Positions 22,830 to 35,100 of a DNA stretch of 64,000 nt are shown piece by piece. How positions within the stretch are numbered: position 1 is the stretch's first letter; the number at the start of each line of letters is the position of its first letter. The notes under the pieces are model-generated. The model was not told the DNA's origin. It searched no databases and worked only from the letters and a program-made list of their open reading frames with translations. The translations under genes were made by a program, and so were the position numbers. Source of the stretch: Cristatella mucedo (taxonomy: Eukaryota; Bryozoa; Phylactolaemata; Cristatellidae); NCBI GenBank assembly GCA_009760855.2, contig WPIO01000112.1, forward strand, positions 358,501 to 422,500, given 5' to 3'.

Positions 22830-24680
22830 TAGACGTCCCTCCACGAAATCCGTCGTAACCGTTTTACCATGACCTGCAGAGCTTTTGACTTGTTTTCGTA
22901 CCATAAAAAGATAGGTAACTGAATTCATCCCTGCAAACCTCACCAACCATTCTAGCCGAATTATAGTTTACGGTGCCTGTCATTATTTCAGGCTATCAGT
23001 CGAAGGTGTGACATGACTAGAAGGTAAAAAGAGCTGAAGTAAGCCGCATTACTCTATAGTCAAGCCGGTAGAGATCGGCCAGTAATCGAGGCTGTTTACT
23101 GCAGGAGAAATCTGTACCACGGCAGTTGGCCGAAACTGAGATTGATTAGCTTGGTATCAAGTCATCCATCGTGTACAATAATACAATTAGGATACGAAAG
23201 TAAGACTGATGGCCACTGAGGGGAAAGCTGGCAGACTTGTCCTGCCCCCTTCCCCGCCCCCTCGGATTGATTGGCTAATCGTCAAAACGTGGCCCGCTAA
23301 GGATAGAGATCGGGTATTTCACCTACAACTGCGTTACCCGGTGATCCGGCGGTGTCTAGTTAATGGACTTACAACTAATGGAGCTAAAACTGAAAAGTGC
23401 TTATAAACCCACTGTCTAATTGGTGGTGGTGCTGCAGTGCAGTCATCACCGAGTGCTCGTAGTAATGTTGTTAAGGTCTTACAAGAATTCACGAACGTTT
23501 TATTTGGAAGACCACCTCCACAGTTATTCTTCGTGTTCGATCTCTGCTCAAGATTAGAGACTACTTGCCGCTGAATCTTTGCCCGGGGTAAGATTCTGCA
23601 CTCCTCGACCGAAGTCGCTGGTTCGGCCTAGGTTGAATCTTAAATCCAAGAAACAAGGACCGTGTCTCTTTTGCTGAAGGAGCTGCAATTCCTTCTACCA
23701 GACCAACAAATATTAAGGAAAATTATTACTTAAGACTCCGGATTGCAGTTTCGGCTAGTTCGTGCTTTCATGTCCTCGTAGGACAATAAACAAGTCTTGC
23801 TGACGACAGATTTTGCTCTGCCTGTCCTCGACTGGTTCTGCTTCTTTTAATACAAAAACCTTGAGCGATGGTGATATCTTCTGCTGCCGACTGTGGCATG
23901 TTCCTTTGTTATTCAGCTAGATCGTCCCGATGCATCTGTGCTTGTCACCTGTTCTTCGTTATGTTTCATAAAGACTATTGGGTACCATATGAGCAAAGAA
24001 AGCTGCATAGGGTTTGATTGGGTCGCAGAACTTACCTGCTTGGTCACCCTTGCTTAATCGTTACGGCATTGTGGATCCCGTGGAAAAGACAAGCTACACA
24101 CGAGGCTGACAAGAAACTTTTCATTCTTCGTTCCCGAGATTCTCTAAGAGTGCTTTATGTAAGGGTTTTCGGTTTACACACAGGTGACGGCAAAAGAAAT
24201 CGGCCCTAGATGGATGCAGGGTCTTGGCAGCCTAGGTTAACCGATCCCAGTATAAAAGTGAACAAGGAGAAATGTAAGTGAAAGAAGGCAAAAAGCCACG
24301 AGTGTCACTATGGCTGCTAGGGACAAAGGTTGATCTGAGCCATTCCACTATGTCGGCAGGTAGTCAGGTAATGTTTCAAGATAGGTCCCAAGCAGCTCAT
24401 CAGCTCTTGTGGCTGTATAAAAATGCATAATATGTATAGTGCCGTATTTGTATTTACTGTTTTCCCATAAATTGTTGTACAAGCCAGGCATAAGAATTTG
24501 CTTTACAATTTCTTGCATCCGGTGTGAGATTAGTTACTAAATGAAACAACTAGCTTGTGTTAGTACTTGGTGTCTATCTCCATCTCCAATTACACTAAGC
24601 CGCCAAGATCGTGTTTTTTATGCTGCCGAGTTTTCAATCAGCATAAGCCTAGGCTACCACTAATCATTCGATTGTGTTTC
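22830..24680. other. Intergenic DNA, nothing recognised
   Basis: Between the converging U2AF2 and MKK3/6 genes. Only short open frames without motifs and no repeat shared with the rest of the window. Confidence 0.5.
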
Positions 24681-24689
24681 CTTTACAGC

Positions 24690-24757
24690 AAATGTAAAGC
24701 GCCTAAAAAGACGAGTTCTCTGAGGGCGCTTTATCAAGTATTATTATTATTATTAAA
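24690..24757 (+). repeat. Family-A LINE 3'-tail relic
   Basis: agcaaatgtaaagcgcctaa, then gagttctctgagggcgcttt and a (TTA)n tail: the terminal hairpin and tail of the LINE without coding sequence. Confidence 0.75.
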
Positions 24758-25244
24758 CCTAAGCAGCGGTCGATGCAAACGGTAGCAAAGACTTGTTCCA
24801 CGAGATATTTTAGTTACAGCACCCTTTATCGAGATTCTCGAGGAAATGTAGAGGTTAGCTTGAACCTTAACGCATTTGATGCTACCGTGTGATTTTACCT
24901 TTGAATCCAATTCAAGCATTTAAGTATCGGTCGGGCGATTTCGATTTTAACGAATTGGATAAAGTCCTTAATTGAGAGGCCTCCCGTTTGCTGCACTAAA
25001 TGTCCTCCAGTGACGACATGAAGAGAGGTTAGTGCAGAATTTGCACGTGATGAATTTTTCCCACTGGCCTTTATTATTGCACTCACATTTTCAAAAGAAA
25101 CTTTACAACATTTCCCAAAGTAGGTTGCCAGTGGCGAATCGACACTCGAAGCAGGCCTTGAGAGTTTGACCTCTGTTTTCCAAGAGACCAACTTCAAGGA
25201 TCCAGAATCTGCAAGCTGCTGCTAGGCTACCGAAGCTCAACCAA

Positions 25245-25332
25245 AGAATAATAATAATAATGTACTTGATAAAGCGCCCTCAGAGAACTTAATCTCTTTC
25301 TAGGCGCTTTACATTTGCTGCAAAGGGAAGAA
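25245..25332 (-). repeat. Family-A LINE 3'-tail relic, inverted relative to the 24.7-kb one
   Basis: ataataataataatgtactt followed by the full hairpin (gataaagcgccctcagagaa ... ctaggcgctttacatttgct) and gcaaaggga. It lies about 500 bases from an oppositely oriented tail at 24,690-24,757. Confidence 0.8.
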
Positions 25333-25375
25333 GGATTCGACATAGCCCACAGCCAGATGCCAAGAGACAGACAGG

Positions 25376-25530
25376 CAGTTGGCTAATTTTATAACAGCCT
25401 CATTTATATAGAGGCAGAAGAGAGCCTTTACGGCTACCACGGCTGCTTGCAGCAGTCAATAAAGAATTGCCCATGACCGGGGTCATGAAGGGTGATCACC
25501 TTGATTAATCCTGGGCTAAGACCCAGACAG
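25376..25530 (-). mobile_element. SINE-1 copy, diverged
   Basis: Minus strand: the terminal segment (ggctaattttataacagcct on plus), body (agagcctttacggctaccac), then a degenerate tRNA-like head ending near gggctaagacccag. The B box is damaged. Confidence 0.6.
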
Positions 25531-26433
25531 TGGCTTGATACTGAGGTGCAGCACAGGGTCAGCAAGGCAAGTTCTCCGTGTTTGCCATTACAGCTCTGTT
25601 ACTGGCTTACAGGGAACTTGCAAAAGGCATTCTGGGGGTAGCCAGCCTGCAGTTGGAGCTGCCACTAAATCAGCTGCCAGGCAACGCTTGCGAGGCACTG
25701 CTGAATCAAGCCCCCCCATTCCCAGCAGTAGACGAACCAACCAGCATCACCACTTTCAGCACATGAACACAGCGGTAAGAGACGGTCAATGGCAACCGAA
25801 ATCCATAATCTTCAATAGTATAAAATAATCCATCTTACAAAGTGCGATAACCTCAGCACAATTCAAAAGCATCAATCTAAAAGTTGTACAGGAATTGCAG
25901 CTGCTCTCCAAGCAAAGGTGGCCACTCAGGCGAACACTCGCCAGAGAGCTATTTCGTGGCCGTCAAGCAGCAGCCCGCGAGGTGACAGTGTGGCATCCGA
26001 TGAGGGCAGCTGCAGCAAGGCGCTTAGTGACAACCACCCACTCGGTGGCTGCGCCACGGGGGGGGGGGGTGGCAGCCGCCTGGAAGAGGCCGGGCCTCGA
26101 GTGTCCGGTTCTCGCAGGCCTATTGCCGACCTACCGTCCCCGCTCAGCTCTGCCACAGCGGTCGGCATTGGAGTAAGACAAGCAAGGCCCGTGCTGTTGC
26201 CACCGCCCTAGCCTCGGCTAGCGACGCGGCAGCAAGCGACAACCTTTTTTGTGGCAGCAAGGCTGTGCGGGGGAAAAAATAGGCCCGACGCGACGCTCAC
26301 GATTTTTGACAAGCTCCCTCGCGAAACGCTCGACGGACGGCCTGCCAGGCCGCCCGCCAGATCAACCACTGCGGATCTCTTCTTGCAGAGCTCGTCTTTC
26401 ATTCTCCGACTGACGGCGGCCCTCGACGTAACG
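25531..26433. other. 3' flank of the MKK3/6 gene, nothing recognised
   Basis: Overlapping open frames exist on both strands because of GC-rich composition, but none shows a known motif. A G10 run lies near 26,060. No minus-strand AATAAA was noticed here, so the MKK3/6 polyadenylation site is unassigned. Confidence 0.4.
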
Positions 26434-29400
26434 CTAGCGGCGTCCGCTGTAGTCGGTGTCGGGAAGCGCAAGCATGCTCGTAATGTAGGTGCACATGTCC
26501 AGTTCGTGCTGGCTTGCCGCCAGCACGAAGCTGCTCTGTAGCAGTTCGCTGTAGTTGGGCCGCATCAGGTAATCTTTCTGCAAACTGTCAGAAGGGAGCG
26601 CACCGCCAGGCGGCGGCGAGTGATGCCCGGTAAAAAAAAACTCGAAAATTGCGCGATTCAATCACTAGGGGATCGCGAAGGCCGACAGACTAGCAGTGCA
26701 AGCATGGCTATCCTCGGTGGCTGTAAACGTCGCGCTAATTGCACCAAGTATCGTGCAAATGCAGGGGCAGTGTAGGAGCACCCGATGGAGCGATTAGCGC
26801 GCAAGCTTGCAACCGAGCGACTGCTCAACACTTTGAAATTGAAAACCTGGACTACACTGCCTCGCTTAACGCAGAGAATGAGGGAAATGTTTCATCTAAG
26901 ACTGCCTTCACACCTACTTTGCCAAATACCTATCATAGTTGATAACAAGCACCACATTATAGTGAATGCCATGGGCAAGTTCTTCGGCTTGGGAGTGTCA
27001 CGTGTGAGCATGCTACACATCACACCCCCATTAGACTTAGTGAATGGCATTTGCATTTTATGCATCGTAGGTTGGGCATTCGTCAGGGTGAGGAGCAATG
27101 TAAACTCGGATGACTCCATGTGGCTTGTTGCCTATCTTTGGAGGGCCCATGCCACTGATGTCCCTAACTCATGTAAGCACTTCCATAGGGGTCAAGGCAA
27201 ATCTGGTTAGGGCGACTCATTGTCTTCAAAGACTGCAATTAATAGAACATACAATTACAGAACACGGAATGGCTACAGAAATGGGCTCAATGCATAGCCA
27301 GGAAACCTAAATAGGCAGCCGGGAAACTCTGGTGCATAGACAGAGCAAGCACAAGGAAACTGCAGAGCAACAGTAGTGGTGATACACTAGGTAAGGCGGT
27401 TGCTCTTCAGGACCTCAGTCCCGCGGTTCGAATCATGCGTTAGGCGATCCTTTATTGCCGCTGCAAGTAGCAGCAACAGCCTTGCAGGCTCTCCTGCCAC
27501 TACACAAAAAGAGGTTGTTAAATCAGCCACTCCTTTACTTTACTTGAAGTGATGGTTAGGGCAAACATGCAGTTTCAGCATACAAAGAACAAATCACAAG
27601 AAGCCAGCAAATGCTGTCAGAAACAAGTGCATTTTTAGCTCCTTTTACATGTCGTCAATTCAGGGGATATCGTGAAGTCAGTCGGAAGTGAGTTTGCGGC
27701 TTTTGGAGCATGTGGGTGACTTAGGAAAGCTGCAGAACCTCATTCCTTTCAAAGTTGTAGAGTGCACAAAACCTCATTCCTATCTCTTAGAACGTGTCTT
27801 TGAATGTGTCCGCATGCTGGGCTACCTAGCTTGGCGGTTTCAAGTTTCTCCGAAGTTCGACTCCCGCGCCCCTGATGCCAGATGATTATTTTGCTACCTG
27901 CGAATTTTCTTACTCTTTGTGGACAGCAGAAAAGCAAGCGAAAACAGCATAAGCCATACGTTTAACTGCGCGTGGGGGTGGGGAGACAGGCGAAAGTTTG
28001 CATCGGCATAAGGAAGGGGGAACACACAAAGTGTCACCCACTCCATTGAGTGGCCGGCCACACGAGCTCACCAGCTGGCCACGAACTGCTGGATCTCAGA
28101 GGAGGAGTAGTCGGTCACCGGCAGCCTCGGCGGGGGATCGTCAACGACCTGCTTCAGTTGCTCGAACGGCGTCTTCCACGAGTTGTAAGGGAAAATGCCG
28201 GTGGCGAGCTCGATCTCGGAAAAATCAAGAGCAGCCAGAAGTAGGAGCACAAGCAGAAGCCAGAACTGACGAGACTGCAGCAGCAGCAGCATGGCAACAG
28301 CAGCACAAGTGTGCAACAGCAGCCAGGCAGCATAGCATCAGCCCGGTCGGCTGAGGAGCAATGTAAACTCGCGTTACTCCACGTGGCTTGTTGCCTATCT
28401 TTACGAGTCCCTTACTCATGTAAGCACTTCCATGGGGGGGGGGGGTCAAGGGAAATCTGGTTATGGGGCAGCTGTTGAGGGTTAACAAAATAATAACAAG
28501 CAGTCATACTTAATACGTGTTTGTACAGCTGCTGCAAACATTTTGCGTAACCAACTCAGCCAACTCTGCTTTCGATGCTCGTGGCCAACCTTCGTTGATT
28601 ATCTTTGCTGGTCAAACTAAAGTTGCATCGTGAAATGTGGCTACATAGATATATAAATCTCTTTCTAGGCCCTTTAAAAATGTTAGAAAGAAAGCATACT
28701 TCATATGCCAAGTGATCACACACAGCATGCACAGTTTCAGCTAGAGCAAACACACAGAAGACGATTCACACGAACGGAGCAAATGCTGAGGTGAGCAGGT
28801 GAGCAGCTATAAGCTTCCTTTTAACGTTACCACGTCTGAGGATCAGTCGTGACTAAAGCCGAAAGAGCGTTATAGGCTTCGGGTGCAGAGTAGCTGAGGC
28901 TTGGTCATTTGAGTTTGGCAGAGGCACTGCGAAATGACCATTTTCAAAGATCGGGGCGTTCCGGTTTCTGAGCTACTAGGCTTGCGCATAGCTATTCTGG
29001 TCGGTTTTGTCTCCATTCAATTTGAGAAAGCTTGCAAATCCACGAAAAAGTTCACGAGTGAAACCAAGCAATACAAGCTCCGAGGGAGCTGACAGAAAAA
29101 TCTGAGGTGGACGGCAGAGAAGGACCGAAGCGCTGCTGCAGTCATCTGAGTGTAAACGAAGGCCTCGTGTATCGTGTGACTTGATCTACATGCGCCCAGC
29201 ACTCACCCACCCATCGGTCCTGGAAGCTCTCACAGACTGGCACTCGCGGACGCCCGCCCCTCGCAGGGCACCTCTTGACCGTGATTGGCCGCACGTGCCA
29301 CTTACCACAGTTATCCCTAAGCTCCACACGTCCGATCTGATGTCGTAGCCTCTTGAGTTGGGCGGTGGATTGATGCGTTCAGGCTGAAGCGAGCAGGAAA

Positions 29401-32082
29401 GGTCGCCGCCTGCTGATCGACTCACGACAGGCCGTGCTGCAGACGCAGAGGCTTCACAGTTCGCGAAATGCACAGAATGCATTTCAACGGCCGACGTGTT
29501 CCACAAGCTCTGAAGGTCTACTACCGGGAAAGGGAGGCAGTAAGAGGTGTTTGCACACACCCGTGCAAGACACAATCGGAGCAGTAGCTTGCCGTCGAGG
29601 ACACACTGCATGCAATCATCAGACTGCACCTTTGCTCCAACTGAAGCGGGTGGGATAAACAAGACCAGTAGCAGGCAGAAGCATAGCAGCGGCATAGAAG
29701 TACCACCTCAGGAGCAGAAGCAGGATAGCAGTAAAGCAGCAGAGTAGCAGTATAGCAGCATAACAGCATCAAAGCAGCATATTCGGGTCACTTGAGCCAC
29801 CTGTAACGATTTTCATTCTTGTTCGATCCGGAGGAACTTAATGGCCGCCGGTGGATCAACTGGAGCAACAAGTAGCTCAAGCGAGTTCGATCAGCGCTGA
29901 CAGAGTCGAGCTGTCAAGCACATCATCTAATAGCAGACGGAGGTCGAGCTGGAAAAAGGCTATTACACTGTGCTACCGCAGCCGAGCTCTGTGCCTGCTC
30001 TTGCTCTGCCACGAGCTCCGACGTAGCGTTCGTTGCACCTTGTGTGGCCACGAGAGAAGTAGTGGGCAGCCTAGGCACACTTCTGGGAGCTCGATTTCGC
30101 TGAGTCATGTATGCAGAGAGGATGTGGCCAGCCACGATTAGACCGAGGGGCACCGATTTCAAAATACAGAGCGACCGGAGGCCGCCTGCCATGGCACTGA
30201 ATGCAGAAAAAGAATCTTGCCTCCAGCAAGAAACGATCCCGTAACCTGTGAGGCTACCGGCCCTGGCTTTACCTTTCATACGTAGCTGAACTGCTGCACC
30301 TGCTGTTCCATCCACCTCGTGCCCTCAGGTCCTCTAAGGACAATACATTGGCTGTTCCATTCCCATGCTTAAAAGACCACTTGCGACAGAAGCTACTACC
30401 TACTGCCTCAATTGCCTTCCGGATTCGGCAGTGCTTCTCACACTCTCTTTGTTGCACGAGACGAAGTCTGTTTGCTACAGCACACTCACGAAAGCCACTG
30501 AGGCTTTAAGTGTGCTATGGAAAACACCCACTTAGGCCGCCGTGGGTTTGTGGAGTTAAACACAAAGATACATTTCAATTAATATTGCTATCGATAGCCA
30601 ATCATAGACACGGTGAAGCAGCGCGCTTAGGGACGGCTACAGCATCAGCAGGTTGGTTCAGGGGGGAGGGAGGCAAGGGCCCTGCTGGATCCTCCTATGC
30701 CCATGGCTCAGGTGCCTAACCGCTACGGCTCTGGCTGAGTCAACTCACAGCCATATATGGCTTGCAGCCTGCCTCCATCGTCTTGGCAACGGAGTCGACA
30801 AGTTGGCCACTGATTCCAAAGTCGCACATCTTGATCTCGCCTCGCCTGCTCGCCAGAATATTCGACGGCTTCACGTCCCGGTGTATGACGTTGAGCTCTC
30901 TTTGCAGGAAGTGAAGCGCCTTCAGCACCTGCGCAGAAGAGGAAGGCTAGCAAACCAGTCGACTGATCACGTGGTCAGCACGCACGCGCGACAGCTGCGC
31001 GAGGAGGCATGCGGCCGAGGAAATGGGTGCTACAGCAGCTCAGCTGAGCAATGAGGCGCAAGGCACGAGTCTCGCAGAGGTGGCAGCCGGACCGAAAGAG
31101 TGGGAGGAGGGAGTGGGCTGGGCTGAGTTCGCACCTTCCATTAACCTCCAGCAAAGGGGGAGGATGCCACACACGTGACATTTGTAGAGGCAAGAAGGGT
31201 AGCACCCGCCGAAGTGGCAAGAACTCCAAGGCACATTGCAGCCTGCCATGTGGCGAAACCAACCTAATCGTTATGGGCAAACCTAGTATTACTCAGAAAT
31301 TGAAAATACTAGCAGTCAAAGTGTGCATGGACAGACAGCATATCTCTTGTAATATCCCCCCCCCCCAAAAATCCGAGTGTCCTGTTTCAAAGAGACCCTT
31401 CACTAGACGACCACACCAGCTTCACAGTCAACTCTGTCCTTCAGCTATGCAGCATTGCAAAAATTCGGACCTGCTAAGACAAGGATACCAGTCACAGCTG
31501 GTCCATCCATTTGCTACACCCTGGCTGGATTTCTGTGCCTCGCTACTCGAAGATCTAGCCTGTGCAATGACATGACTACAGCTGTTTCAAAACTCGGCAG
31601 CTAGGCATGTCTGTCGTAATTGTCGCAGTTGCCCAATTGCATCACAGTTCTCACAGGCTGACTGCACTGGCTGACTGCACTGGCTGACCCTGAAGCAGTG
31701 AATCGAACGCAAGGTTTTATTACTCACGTTCAGGTCTCTTCGTTCTGGGCTAGCCTAGCTATCTAATCTACCGCTCGCTTTTCTGACTAAATGCACTAGC
31801 TGAACGTCTAAACTATCGGAAATCTTTTACCGACAGTGCCTTTAGTGAGCATACTTCGAAAGCCTTGCAACTGACTACCGACAAACTGCAAGATAGATCT
31901 GTAGAGATTTAAAAAGACGCTAAAAACACGCCCCTTACTCACAGCATTTGCTTGGTCCGCGTGAATTTGTGTGCTTATGAATGGTGACACAGTACATGTT
32001 AGCACTGGCCAATTGAGAGTTTCCTTTCCAGCTTATGCAAAGTGCCTAGAAAGAGATCTGGTATTCCCGGGATGCTATACAC

Positions 32083-32118
<36 letters not shown>

Positions 32119-35100
32119 CATTAACTAGAGCCTGTGGACTCACTTTGCTGAGTCGTAGCTGAAAATGCTGCGCCATCTTGCCTCGGGAGATAGTACGCCA
32201 TCTTGCCACGTGACAGAGGGAAGGAAGGACTTTCTTGCTTTAGCTAATAAGGATACTTTACAAGTCATTCAGAGTCACACTTACAGGAGGCAGCAGTACC
32301 AGAAAGCAGGAGGTCGGCCATTACACATATCAATGATACAAGGCATAACCTCACGGGCACCGAGCTAGCCCTGCATACCACTGTGTGCCCACAGCAGCTA
32401 TCCGACCAGCTCTGGCCAGAATCACGAGACTTTGAGACTAGACTAGACTAGACTAGAGGGAGGCTCCGGTGATGCAGGAGAATGGAGTCGTGTGCGTGGC
32501 CGGCGGCGCCCATCCCAGCGACGACGGGTCATTCCCGCAAGGGCACAGATAAGCACAGAGCCCTATCTCCTCGTTGCTCTGCCCTCCATTGCCAGCTCGA
32601 ACCTGCTGCTGGTGCTGTTGTTGCATGCCCCCCCCCACAGCCGACCACGTGAAGCCGGCACCTCGGGGCCTGCGGGCACCCAGGTCTGCCCTCCGCACCC
32701 TGCTAGCCTGCAGCAGAACTTGCCACATCAATGCTCGCGTAATAATGCAGGCGCACCGCAAGGTGAAGATTATGCATGCAGGCACATTGCAAGGCGAGGG
32801 GCACAGTGCATGCAGGTGGCCTGCCCATAACGGTTCCGCGGCCGACCGATCGAGCGGCGGTGCGCCGTCCCCTGCAGCCGGCGACAGATGCAGACGTGTA
32901 TGCAGCCAGCTGCAAGCCATGCCACCATCGCAGACGAGGCACGGCGATCGACAAAAGTCAAGGCCGATTGAACAGCCTCATTTGTATAGCGGCCGAAGAG
33001 CTGCCTTACCGGCAAACGCCTCCGCTTTGCAGTGAGCTATATAGGATCGCCCGCTGCAAGACTCGAGCCCACGACCTGGGTTGTGAACAGCAAGCACCAT
33101 ACCCCTGGACTAAGACCCTGGAGCCAAGGGGAGAGAGAGGAAGAGAGAAGTTCTAGGCTAAGCATTCAGGCTAATGTGCGCCCCGACGGCACGTCAAACT
33201 GATGACAACAGAAAAGCCGAAGAAAGGTAATGACGAGGCAGCTCCCATCTAACGACAGACAAAGCCACAGCAGAATGCCACCGCCCCCGTGAGAGACTTG
33301 TGCTCGAACCGAGCGAGCGAGCACCGCCACCGTACATTACGGCACACAGCTGCGGCTGGATGGCTGAGGCGGGTGCACAAGCAGACCATGAGCTGAGGCT
33401 GCTGACAGTGGGTACGTGCTGCCATGCTGCGCTACTCCAAGCCAGGGCAGATCGAGCGGCTTTCTCTTGCTTGGCATTGAAATAAAGCACGTGCGACGAG
33501 TAGCCTATGCTTAGCTTGTGTGCACAGCGCACAGCTTAATCGTTCCGTATTCACCGTAAGGCTGCAGGTGCTTTGTCCTTAGTTCCAAGTTACACCTCAC
33601 CGATTTCGTCTCACCGTGCAGCTCGCTTGGTGAGTGGTTCACAATAAGAATAGCCGTCTTGTATAAGTCATATTCTCTCTCATATAGTCTTGCATAAGTC
33701 ATAAGTAATATTGTCACAATAAGAATAGCAGTCTACGGTGGCTAAGGCCGTCAAGAGGCTGATGGCTGCATTATTAGCAGTGACGCAAGCAGCAAGGCCT
33801 GCCCCCAAGCTCTCCCCAAGCACCGGCTGACAGCGGAGTGCTCGTTACTGTTGCAGCACCAGGTTACAAGCGTGCACACAGTGTGCTTAATGGCCGAGCT
33901 AATGGTGAACCCGTGTAGCTGCGACATTCCTGCTCCGTGGCGCGCCACCTGCGGGCCACGGATGCCGCACCGCGGCCATGTGCCATAATAAACCCGGTGG
34001 CCACATTCTGCTTCCATACAGCTCTACAGCAGGCTCGGACCGGCACGAACCAAAATCTGTTCTTTTCGAATAGTCTTAGAACCCACTCACCAGCAACAGT
34101 ACAGCACCACTAGCTTGCGTCAACCGTGCTCTGCTTTGTCAGAGGTTGATCTAGGGTAGCACAGTGCTGCCGGCTTCCGGTCTAAAGACCCAAGGGTAAG
34201 CTCCTCTCACTGTACGACCCACAGGTTAAAAGGACCCACAGGTAAACTGTTACTACCCTTGCCCACGACAAATAAAAGGCAGTGACTCGTCCAGATGGCC
34301 AAGCGCAGAACTCCAGCACAGACGACTTAAAATTAACTACACCTTCAAAGGTGACTTAGACTGCACTCCTACTGTGTGGGCACAAACTTGCACTTGCGCA
34401 ACTATGATAATCATAAAACGAGTAAATATGGTAGAGCAAGCTGCAAGGTAGAGCATAGCTGCCTTCAAAGATACATGCAGAGCAGCAGGGACCCAATACA
34501 ATCACAAGGGTTGAGCAGACGATGCTTTCAAGAAGCTCACTAACACAAGTGCCAAGCAGAGGAAAGATAAGAGCATACCGAGTCGGCCATCTTTGACAGA
34601 AATGCTTCCGGTATAACATGCTTATTTCCATAAATCTTTTTGTAAAACTTGTCGAGCGACGTATCCATAATTTCCATGCATAACCAAATGTCACCCTACA
34701 ACAAGGCGACAGCCCGAGAAGAGGGTGGCTAAGCAACAGCACAAGTGCTGCCGCAGAAGCAGTAACAACAGCGCTCACATGCCGTCAAGAAAGCCCCGAC
34801 TCTCAGGCCACCAACAAGGACTCAGCCGCCACTGCTCACACTGCTGAGCTGCAGGTACACACGCAGCAAAACGACAAGCAGTTTTTTAAACACATATACA
34901 TGTGCGCACACATGCGCACGTACACATGCACACATACACATGCATACACAAGCACATGCCCCCCCACGCACAGACATTCATTGTTGACCATACAACCAAA
35001 AACAACATTGCATTTGCTGCAGCGTGTGAAACCTCGGACACGGCAGGAACCCGTAGACAGCATCATGAACTAGCATAGCTAACTACTGGAAAAAGGCAGC

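Noticed and set aside
25895-26541. Overlapping open frames of 80-97 codons on both strands
   Set aside because: GC-rich composition leaves frames open by chance; no motif, and the real signal here is the terminal MKK3/6 exon at 26,584-26,434.
28736-29700. MKK4 or MKK7 identity for the kinase gene
   Set aside because: The exon motifs NSREQKMLLTDLD, VDSVAKTMEAGCKPYM and QLKQVV fit MKK3/6 better; MKK4 and MKK7 differ at these sites.
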